DNA from: Myxococcota bacterium
GTDB taxonomy: Bacteria; Myxococcota_A; Polyangia; Polyangiales; Houyiibacteriaceae
Reading direction: 5' to 3'
Assembly (NCBI GenBank): GCA_028284955.1
Contig: JANQQS010000093.1
Span: 1-64,000 of the forward strand
DNA length: 64,000 nt
The notes under the pieces are model-generated. The model saw only the letters and a program-made list of their open reading frames with translations. It did not search any database and had not been told where the DNA came from. Both the position numbers and the translations under genes were made by a program. Positions 36,553 to 44,998 of the stretch are shown here, one piece after another. Each line of letters starts with the position of its first letter. The first letter of the stretch is position 1.

Positions 36553-37269
36553 ATGAACAGCCATCAGTCGCGCTTTCTTATCGTCAAAATGGGCGAGACG
36601 ATGCCCGACCTCCAGGCGCGTCGCGGCGACTACGAGCATTGGTTTGCGAGCGCGCTCGCGGGCGATCCCGCGCGCATTGAAATCATTGATGCACGGAGCG
36701 CAGAACTGCCTTCGCCAGAACCATTTCGCTCGGTGGTGATGACCGGTTCGTCTTCACTCGTCAGCGACCGCGAACCATGGAGCGAGCGAGCCGCGGCGTG
36801 GCTTCGGCGGGTCGTTGACGCCGGTGTGCCATTCCTCGGCGTGTGTTACGGACACCAGCTTCTCGCCCACGCGTTCGGCGGACACGTAGAGCGAAACCCC
36901 AAAGGCCGAGAGATCGGAACTATCGAAGTCTCCCTCACTGCCGATGCGAAACACGACACGCTGATGAACACGCTCCCCGCTTCGTTCGTCGCGCAGGCAA
37001 CCCACCGCGAATCGGTCCTCGAGCTCCCTCCCCGCGCGATCTGCCTCGCCTACAACGCCCACGATCCGCATCAGGCCTTTCGCCTGGGCGAACGCGCATG
37101 GGGCGTTCAATTTCACCCCGAGTTCGATGCCGACATTGCGCGCACCTACCTCGAAGCTCGCGCCGACGCATGCCGAGAAGAAGGACTCAACCCTGACGAC
37201 CTCATTGCAGCCATTCAAGAAAGCCCGATCGGCCCACAAATCCTCAAACGCTTCGGGAACCTTCGCTGA
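36553..37269 (+). CDS. type 1 (class I) glutamine amidotransferase
   Basis: A 238-residue stand-alone GATase of the GMP-synthase-like kind. Nucleophile Cys in GVCYGHQLLAHA; His-Glu of the triad in VQFHPEFD; the first loop MTGSSSLVSD and AYNAHDPHQAF match gamma-glutamyl hydrolase-like paralogues rather than GuaA itself. It hydrolyses glutamine or a gamma-glutamyl compound; the acceptor is unknown. Starts 24 nt after the M23 gene. The stop codon is immediately followed by hairpin element C. Confidence 0.9.
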   Translation: MNSHQSRFLIVKMGETMPDLQARRGDYEHWFASALAGDPARIEIIDARSAELPSPEPFRSVVMTGSSSLVSDREPWSERAAAWLRRVVDAGVPFLGVCYGHQLLAHAFGGHVERNPKGREIGTIEVSLTADAKHDTLMNTLPASFVAQATHRESVLELPPRAICLAYNAHDPHQAFRLGERAWGVQFHPEFDADIARTYLEARADACREEGLNPDDLIAAIQESPIGPQILKRFGNLR

Positions 37270-37314
37270 AGGGTTTGCCTCAAACCCTCCCCCACGGAAT
37301 ACGATTCCGCGGGG
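37270..37314 (+). ncRNA. tandem 3-nt-loop hairpin element, copy C
   Basis: Directly after the GATase stop: stem 1 of 8 bp (37270-37277 with 37281-37288, loop CCT), then stem 2 of 10 bp with one A-C mismatch (37290-37300 with 37304-37314, loop ACG). Both stems differ in sequence from copies A and B but keep length, order and loop size, and stem 2 keeps the ACG loop of copy A. CTGTTTTT follows at 37319-37326, so it may also terminate transcription. Confidence 0.65.
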
Positions 37315-37359
37315 CCTCGCTGTTTTTCGGAGGAGCTGGCCGTAGCCCCTCCCGACTCC

Positions 37360-37396
37360 GGCCGCTGCGCGGCCGCCCCACCGCTTCGCGGCGGGG
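37360..37396. repeat. two further GC-rich hairpins with 3-nt loops
   Basis: GGCCGC-TGC-GCGGCC at 37360-37374 and a 9-pair stem (37376-37384 with 37388-37396, loop TTC, one A-C mismatch at the same relative place as in stem 2 of copy C). They lie between the convergent copies B and C, so 37270-37506 is a continuous hairpin cluster between two convergent genes. Confidence 0.65.
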
Positions 37397-37417
37397 CCCC
37401 AGCAGTTCACTCCTCAC

Positions 37418-37507
37418 GCAACCAGGTCACGTGCTTCCTGGCGGGGGAGTTTGGGTGAATCGCACGGGATTGTATCCCGGGCGAGAGGGTCTGGGTGCCA
37501 GACCCTT
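37418..37507 (-). ncRNA. tandem 3-nt-loop hairpin element, copy B
   Basis: On the minus strand, right after the stop of the lipoprotein gene at 37511: stem 1 of 9 bp (37486-37494 with 37498-37506, loop CAC when read on this strand), then stem 2 of 10 bp with one mismatch (37461-37470 with 37474-37483, loop ACA), then the block ATTCACCCAAACTCCCCCGC and onward, nearly identical to copy A for about 43 nt including CACGTGAC. The conserved block plus changed-but-paired stem 2 is the strongest evidence that the fold is selected. Confidence 0.75.
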
Positions 37508-37510
37508 AAG

Positions 37511-38374
37511 TTAAGGACCGTTGGTGCACAAGCCGGCGTTGTCCGGCCAAGGCATGTCGGGCGCAACGCATCGACCCTCGCCTGCAGGGCAGCCTTGGCC
37601 CAATTCGCAGATGCGCACGCATCGGCTATCCACAAGCCCGGCGCAAAACAGACCGGCGCGACATTCGTTTTGTTTGGCGCACGACGCGCCAACCTCTCCC
37701 GTGCCGGCCGCCAAGCACTCGGTGTCGGGCTCAGACGATACGACGTAGCAGCCTTCGCCTGGCTCGCACGAGCGCGTATCCAGTACGTCACACGATCGCG
37801 GAGCGCCACACTCCCGCCAACTCGACGCCACCGAAAGTCCCTCTTCGATGAGTAGTCCTGGACCACCACAGCGCTCTTCCGCTCCGCAAGCGCCTTCCGT
37901 GCCGTCGCAACACACCCTACCGCATTCGCCTCCGGTCCGTTTTTCAAAACACGCATGCCCGAGCGCGCAGTCGCTACTCCGCGTGCAGCTTTGCCCCACC
38001 TCTCCATGGCCCACGTCGGCCACGCACATGCCTTGCCCGTCGACCAACGCGCAGGAAAGATCGCCTGCGCACGAATCCGCCGTCGTAGGTCGACAGTCGC
38101 CCAAGCACGCCGGCTCCCCGAGGTTGGTTCCAGCGTCGGAGTTGGCTGTCGTCGTAAGACCTCCGTCGGACAGGATGGATCCGTCAAACAACACGGTGTC
38201 CAACGTGCCGGCATCTCGAGCCGACGTGCCGCCGTCTCCGTCCGAACACGCCGCGGCGAGAATCGAGCAAAAGATGAATACGCAGCGCGCGGCGGTCGAT
38301 CCCGACCACGCGCCCGCGAAACGATGGAACCCAACGAAGTGATGGAACCCAGCGAATGTCGTTTTTGTAAGCAA
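37511..38374 (-). CDS. Cys-rich lipoprotein (paralogue of the next gene)
   Basis: A 287-residue lipoprotein with a long N-terminal region (about 40 residues) ending in LAAAC, then an Asp/Gly linker. The mature part carries about 26 Cys in repeated units such as VGQSCTRSSDCALGHACF and VGASCAKQNECRAGLFCA, spaced like small disulfide knots, each introduced by EVG.SC. No enzymatic motif. The first ~20 residues come from a short DNA repeat with TTCCATC and may not be translated; a later start cannot be excluded. Together with the gene upstream it makes a tandem pair. Confidence 0.75.
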   Translation of the reverse strand: MLTKTTFAGFHHFVGFHRFAGAWSGSTAARCVFIFCSILAAACSDGDGGTSARDAGTLDTVLFDGSILSDGGLTTTANSDAGTNLGEPACLGDCRPTTADSCAGDLSCALVDGQGMCVADVGHGEVGQSCTRSSDCALGHACFEKRTGGECGRVCCDGTEGACGAEERCGGPGLLIEEGLSVASSWRECGAPRSCDVLDTRSCEPGEGCYVVSSEPDTECLAAGTGEVGASCAKQNECRAGLFCAGLVDSRCVRICELGQGCPAGEGRCVAPDMPWPDNAGLCTNGP

Positions 38375-38457
38375 GCGAACCTCGGGGGCTAGTCAGCCGC
38401 CGCCCTGCCTTTAGTTTACAGCGGAATGCGAACATTCGCCCGTCGCTTTGATCAGGC

Positions 38458-39177
38458 TCAACGACACGCACCCAGCGGACTCGTATAACCTGCCAAATTT
38501 CCGCAGGTTTGGCCGGAGTCGCACGACGGATCGTCATCTTCCTGGTCACAGAATGTGGCGCATCGGCCAGTCTCTTCGACGCACGCCGCGCCCTTCACGC
38601 ATTCACTAGAGCTGACGCATGCCGCGCCTACCTCCGCCGATCCGGGAGGAAGGCAAAGGAACTCGCCGCCGCCAATGGGAGTACAAGCCCGGTCCGCGGG
38701 ACAACCGGTATCAGCGAGCGGGTCGCAATCGTCGGTCGCACGGCACAGACCCACGCCGGTATCGTCGCCAGTGTTCTCGTTAATGATGGAGATCAAACAT
38801 TGCTGCCCCGATGGACAGGCGTCCGAAGACCCTCCGCAGCAATACGTCCGACACACTTTGTCGTCTCGATCGCAATGCAATCCTGGCGCGCAGTCTTGGT
38901 TTCGCGAACAGGCCTCGAGGTCGGTTTTGGTCCCGGCTACGCCACACACCGGGATGGGGTCGTCATTGTCGGCAAGCCCCACATAGCAAGCGTTGCCGTC
39001 GGAGCACTCGCTTTCGTCCATAACGTTGCAGGCCGCCGCGGGACAGAGGTCTGCAGGATTGGCTCCGGAGTCCGATGTTCCGCCATCGGTATCGTCTTTG
39101 GAATCGCTGCTGCACGAAGACAAAATCATCGTCGGCGTCACCAAGAGCGCCATCACCAAGCTAAGTCGAATACTCAT
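38458..39177 (-). CDS. Cys-rich lipoprotein
   Basis: A 239-residue lipoprotein (lipobox ILSSC, Ser/Asp linker). The Cys pattern matches its downstream neighbour: CNVMDESECSDGNACYV, LEACSRNQDCAPGLHCD, TYCCGGSSDACPSGQQCL, VGAACVSSSECVKGAACV. Probably a disulfide-rich surface protein; function unknown. It has 83 nt to the downstream paralogue and 117 nt to pyrG on its upstream side. Confidence 0.78.
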   Translation of the reverse strand: MSIRLSLVMALLVTPTMILSSCSSDSKDDTDGGTSDSGANPADLCPAAACNVMDESECSDGNACYVGLADNDDPIPVCGVAGTKTDLEACSRNQDCAPGLHCDRDDKVCRTYCCGGSSDACPSGQQCLISIINENTGDDTGVGLCRATDDCDPLADTGCPADRACTPIGGGEFLCLPPGSAEVGAACVSSSECVKGAACVEETGRCATFCDQEDDDPSCDSGQTCGNLAGYTSPLGACR

Positions 39178-39294
39178 TCGCTTCTTCCTCCTATTGGACG
39201 ATCCCCCTACCGAATGCGCGCGATTGCGGGACCGCGCCGAGTTGTTTGCAGCACAGGATCAGGACGCCGCGCTGTTGTGTTTTGTTCAGACGGG

Positions 39295-40977
<1,683 letters not shown>

Positions 40978-41492
40978 TCAACAACACTCCCATTTTCGGG
41001 CTATCGGCACTTTCGGGTATCGGCTATCGGCCAAGTACGGCTGACCACGCGGCCACAGGCCTGCTGGCAATTGGTACAGTGTAGGACGCTGTCCGCATTC
41101 GAGCACCAGAGACCGGCCAGGAAGCCGAATCGCCGGAGAATCTACGGGGGCGCGCGGTGGCTGTCAACGCAGCCGAAATAGTGCAAAAATTGCCCACAAC
41201 GCGCGCTTGAAGTCAGAGAAACCGCGTGCACATGCGCATTCCGGCGCGTCAATTTACAGCCGATTTACAAGAACAGCACCGACCGTCCTCGAACGAAGAC
41301 ACTGTGTCAAAGTACTCGCTAGCGGATCCATCGTCTTGACGCGTTGCGACAGAATGCTTATGAAACTTCTGTTGGCTCCGTATCACTGTGAAGATGTAAA
41401 CTGTATGATTGGAGCTGCCGAGCCGCGTTGGTGGACACAGGACAAGTCGGGGGAACGATTCAGACGACGCAGCACAACGGGAGGGAGTTCGA

Positions 41493-41984
41493 GTGAGCGT
41501 GCAAACCATTGTGATCCGTGGAAACCCAGTCCACGCTGCCGGCCTCATCGAACGGTGTGGCCGCGCCGGGTTCTCCGTGATCCATCTTGCCGACTCCGAC
41601 GAGCATCCCGCCGACGCCCTGCAGAACGCCGATTTAGTGTGGGTCTTGCTTGAGGGTGAGGAGCTTCCGGACGAAAGCGCTAGGCTCGACGACCAGTCCG
41701 CGCACTCCCTCAGCCAACTAGAACAACACATGACCCCGGGAGCGATTCTGGCGGCGAGCGCCCCTTCAGATTCTTGCTGGGCGCTGGCACGAAGCCTCAC
41801 GCGCCCGGCGCAGTTTCTCGGTGTGCGTCTTGCGTCCCCCCAAAGATTAGAGCTCATCCCGATTTCCGAAACCGCACCAGGTGTTCTTGAGGCGACCCGG
41901 CTCTTCGGCCGACAGATTGGTCTCGACGCCACAAATACGCCAGCTCCATCCCCAACATGCCTGCTTCCTGACGCTGCCGAGTAG
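41493..41984 (+). CDS. degenerate 3-hydroxyacyl-CoA dehydrogenase NAD-domain-like protein
   Basis: A 163-residue protein resembling only the N-terminal Rossmann domain of 3-hydroxyacyl-CoA dehydrogenases: a first strand TIVIRGNPVHAAGLIERCGRAG, a middle ADLVWVLLEGEELPDE, then MTPGAILAASAPSDSCWALA and RPAQFLGVRLASPQRLELIPI. The Gly-rich dinucleotide loop GxGxxG is replaced by RGNPVH, and the C-terminal catalytic domain is absent. It may be a non-catalytic relative. The GTG at 41493 is preceded by GGGAGGG. It lies 103 nt upstream of dnaX. Confidence 0.65.
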   Translation: MSVQTIVIRGNPVHAAGLIERCGRAGFSVIHLADSDEHPADALQNADLVWVLLEGEELPDESARLDDQSAHSLSQLEQHMTPGAILAASAPSDSCWALARSLTRPAQFLGVRLASPQRLELIPISETAPGVLEATRLFGRQIGLDATNTPAPSPTCLLPDAAE

Positions 41985-42087
41985 CCTCGGGAGACCACCT
42001 CAGCAGACCTCGACCGGTCGGATGTCGCGGGTTGAGTACCAACGTATTGAAAACCAGACGAAATCGACCTAGGTGTAGCCGAACGCC

Positions 42088-43989
42088 ATGGCCTACACCG
42101 TCTTCGCCCGGAAATATCGACCGCAGACGTTCGACCAACTCGTCGGCCAAGAACACGTCGCACAAACGCTATCCAACGCGATAAGCGCCGACCGCGTAGC
42201 CCACGCGTTCTTGTTCACCGGGGTGCGGGGCGTGGGAAAGACAACCACCGCGCGTATCCTGGCGAAGGCCATCAACTGCGAACGTGGCCCCACGGCCAAT
42301 CCGTGCAACGAGTGCACCACCTGCACAGAGATCACGGCCGGAATCGATATGGATGTGCAAGAAATCGATGGCGCATCCAACAACGGGGTCGACGACGTGC
42401 GGAGGCTACAAGAATCGCTTCCGTTTCGGCCAGCGCGCGATCGCTTCAAGGTGGTGATTGTAGACGAAGTCCACATGCTTTCGACTGGTGCGTTCAACGC
42501 TTTTCTCAAGACTCTCGAAGAACCGCCGGCCCACGTGAAGTTTGTGTTTGCGACCACCGAAATACACAAAGTGCCGGTCACGATTCGGTCTCGGTGCCAG
42601 CGCTACGACTTCCGACTCATCCCGCGGGCGACGATCGCGCAGCGAGTGGGCGAAATTCTCGAAGCGGAAGGAGTTGAAGCCGACGCAGAATCGATCGCAC
42701 TCGTCGCCCGCGAAGCAGCCGGCTCAATGCGAGACGCACTGACGTTGCTGGATCAAGCGGTCGCGTTCGCAGGGAACACACTGGTCGGATCCGAGGTCAC
42801 CCAGGCGCTTGGGGTCGCCCCCCAACAACTCGTTCGTGATGTGACGGATGCAATGCTCGGCGGCGACGGGAGGGCAGTGATCAGTGGAATGCGCACGGTC
42901 GCCGAACAAGGAGCTGACCTCGTGCACTTTGCCCAGCAGCTCACATTGTGGCTACGAGACCTCATCGTTCTGAACATGAGCGATGACGGCAGCGTAGTGG
43001 ATTTGGCACCCGACGAGCTGGACGCTGCGCTGGCCCAGGCACGCTCTTGCGAAACGCTCGAGCTGCAGCGCACGTTCGCGGGTTTGTCGACGCTTGTGGA
43101 GGACCTCACTAGAGCAGCCCAACCGCGAGTGATCCTTGAAATGGGCTTGATGCGCCTCGCAACGCGTCCTCGACTACAAGATATCGGTCGCCTGCTTTCG
43201 CGTCTGGAGCAACTAGAGCGGCGCCTCGAAGCCGGAAGCCCTGGCGCCGGAAGCCCTGGCGCCGGAAGCCCTGGCACCGGAAGCTCGGGAACGAACAACT
43301 CGACGACAAGAGACTCGAGGACGAGCAGCGAGACTTCCGAGACCCGCTCGACATCAACGGTCGCCGAACCCCACCCGGTGGACACATCGACTGCGGTCAA
43401 GCGCGCAATGGCACTCGCCGGATCCAAGATCGATTCCCCTGCAGGCGAGGCAACAACGACGGGCGAAACAACAACGACGAGCGAGACGATAGAGAGTCAC
43501 CACTCAAACGGTCATGCAACGAACCCTGTGTCCGCCAACTTCGGCATCGCGGACGGCGTAGCTCCTGATCCTCGCCGATCCGCGGTCCAGGAGTGGGAAG
43601 AACTCATCTCTTCACTGCGCGATGACCGACCGGGAATCGCTGCAGTGTTGCAGCATGCTGTGCCGCGCGTCGTCTCGGGCGACCGGGTGGTGCTTTCGTT
43701 TCAGAAGGGATCGTTCTACGGCCGCAAAGCGACAGCACCGGAAACCACTGAGGCGATAGAAACCGCGATCTTTTCGCGATTCGGTACGAAACCTGAGGTG
43801 AAGATCCGATTTGACGCAGATGAGCGCAGCGCAGAACGTTCGGTAGCAGTCATCGAAGCAAAACGGCGCGACGCACGAAAGGATTCGTTGCATCGAGAAG
43901 CGATACACCATCCAATCGTGCGCGAGGCGCTGCAGCTATTTCCAGCATCGCAAGATCATGTTGATGTCCGAGTAGAGGCCGACGCTTGA
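42088..43989 (+). CDS. dnaX: DNA polymerase III subunit gamma/tau
   Basis: A 633-residue clamp-loader ATPase. Walker A GVRGVGKTTTARIL, four-Cys zinc module (NCERGPTANPCNECTTC), Walker B VVIVDEVHML, and the SRC motif in RSRCQRYDF. After the collar domain comes a low-complexity Gly/Ser/Thr linker, then a tau-like C-terminal domain. No obvious slippery heptamer for a gamma product was seen. It heads the dnaX-ebfC-recR-sctV operon. Confidence 0.96.
   Translation: MAYTVFARKYRPQTFDQLVGQEHVAQTLSNAISADRVAHAFLFTGVRGVGKTTTARILAKAINCERGPTANPCNECTTCTEITAGIDMDVQEIDGASNNGVDDVRRLQESLPFRPARDRFKVVIVDEVHMLSTGAFNAFLKTLEEPPAHVKFVFATTEIHKVPVTIRSRCQRYDFRLIPRATIAQRVGEILEAEGVEADAESIALVAREAAGSMRDALTLLDQAVAFAGNTLVGSEVTQALGVAPQQLVRDVTDAMLGGDGRAVISGMRTVAEQGADLVHFAQQLTLWLRDLIVLNMSDDGSVVDLAPDELDAALAQARSCETLELQRTFAGLSTLVEDLTRAAQPRVILEMGLMRLATRPRLQDIGRLLSRLEQLERRLEAGSPGAGSPGAGSPGTGSSGTNNSTTRDSRTSSETSETRSTSTVAEPHPVDTSTAVKRAMALAGSKIDSPAGEATTTGETTTTSETIESHHSNGHATNPVSANFGIADGVAPDPRRSAVQEWEELISSLRDDRPGIAAVLQHAVPRVVSGDRVVLSFQKGSFYGRKATAPETTEAIETAIFSRFGTKPEVKIRFDADERSAERSVAVIEAKRRDARKDSLHREAIHHPIVREALQLFPASQDHVDVRVEADA
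43231..43275. repeat. dnaX: three perfect 15-bp tandem repeats in dnaX linker
   Basis: The unit GCCGGAAGCCCTGGC occurs three times without change (43231, 43246, 43261), followed by a diverged fourth, and encodes AGSPG repeats in the linker between the ATPase/collar and tau parts. Slippage would alter linker length in frame. Confidence 0.85.
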
Positions 43990-44039
43990 ACTGGGAAACG
44001 GCAGAGCATGCAGGTACGTAGATCGGAGGCGAAAAGAAC

Positions 44040-44360
44040 ATGAAATTCCGGGGTGGAATGGGTGAATTGATGCGGCAAGCGAGCCGCATGCAACGGAAAA
44101 TCGAAAAACGGAAAGAAGAGCTCAAAGAAGAGCTCTTCGATGCGTCCGCGGGCAACGATGCGGTCAAGGTGGTCGTCAACGGCGCGAGCGAAGTCGTCAG
44201 TGTGACGATCAATGAACAGCTGCTTCAAGACGAAGGGCTTGAGATGACGCAGGATCTGATTGTCGCGGCAATGAATGCGGCGCTCACCAAATCGCGTGAT
44301 GCTGTCAGCGAAGAGCTCGACAAAGTCACTGGCGGACTTGCTATCCCGGGTATTGGGTGA
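44040..44360 (+). CDS. ebfC: YbaB/EbfC family nucleoid-associated protein
   Basis: A 106-residue DNA-binding protein. Family pattern: GGMGELMRQASRMQRKIEKRKEEL, then VKVVVNGASEVVSVTIN and a C-terminal helix with DLIVAAMNAALTKSRDAV. Binds DNA as a tweezer-like dimer; its gene is typically between dnaX and recR, as here. Strong SD (GGAGG) 8 nt before the ATG. Ends in GTGA overlap with recR. Confidence 0.95.
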   Translation: MKFRGGMGELMRQASRMQRKIEKRKEELKEELFDASAGNDAVKVVVNGASEVVSVTINEQLLQDEGLEMTQDLIVAAMNAALTKSRDAVSEELDKVTGGLAIPGIG

Positions 44361-44998
44361 GTCAAGATATTCGCGTGGACGATCCCATCAAGGAGCTGAC
44401 TTCTCTGCTTTCGCGGCTGCCGAGCATCGGCGAACGTACCGCTACACGGCTTGCGTTCCATGTCCTGGCCGATGATCCGAGGTTTGCGCGCGCGCTGGGG
44501 GAAAGCATCGCGCAAATCCACGACCGTGTTGTGCGCTGCACACGGTGCGGAAACTACGGCGCTTCCGCCTTGTGTTCCATCTGCTCTGACAGCAAACGCG
44601 ACCATTCGCTGGTCTGTGTTGTCGCTCGGGTGCCCGACTTAGTGGCCATCGAGCGAAGCGGAACCTATCGCGGGGGATATCATGTGCTTCATGGCCTGCT
44701 GGCACCGCTCGAAGGTATCGGACCGGAACGCCTCCCCCTGGATACGTTGATCCAGCGCGTGCGCAACGGCGAAGTACGCGAAGTTGTGATCGCCACGCCG
44801 CTCAATGTGGAAGGAGAAGCGACAGCTCTATACGTCGCAGAAACATTGCGCGATATGCCTTGCCAGGTGAGTCGAATCGCGAGCGGCGTACCGCACGGCG
44901 GCGAGCTCGAGTTCACAGATCAGGTTACGCTTGGACGCGCGATCTCCGAGAGAAAATCGGTCCACGACTCGACGCAGAGCCAAGGTCAAGAACCATGA
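44357..44998 (+). CDS. recR: recombination mediator RecR
   Basis: A 213-residue protein of the RecFOR pathway. N-terminal helix-hairpin-helix (LLSRLPSIGERTATRLAF), C4 zinc finger CTRCGNYGASALCSIC, and Toprim domain with VVARVPDLVAIERSG and YHVLHGLLAPLEGIGPERL. Starts with GTG overlapping the ebfC stop; its own stop overlaps the sctV start (ATGA). Confidence 0.96.
   Translation: MSQDIRVDDPIKELTSLLSRLPSIGERTATRLAFHVLADDPRFARALGESIAQIHDRVVRCTRCGNYGASALCSICSDSKRDHSLVCVVARVPDLVAIERSGTYRGGYHVLHGLLAPLEGIGPERLPLDTLIQRVRNGEVREVVIATPLNVEGEATALYVAETLRDMPCQVSRIASGVPHGGELEFTDQVTLGRAISERKSVHDSTQSQGQEP

Noticed and set aside
36553-37269. GMP synthase (guaA)
   Set aside because: Only the amidotransferase domain is present, without the ATP pyrophosphatase and dimerisation domains, so it is a stand-alone GATase.
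41985-42087. Signal recognition particle RNA gene before dnaX
   Set aside because: ffs often lies near dnaX, so I looked for its conserved GGAAGCAGCC-type core and apical stem; it is not there.
42088-43989. Programmed frameshift in dnaX for a gamma subunit
   Set aside because: No A/T-rich slippery heptamer with a following stem was found; the nearest A-run (GCAAAACGG near the 3' end) is too far downstream and in the wrong context.
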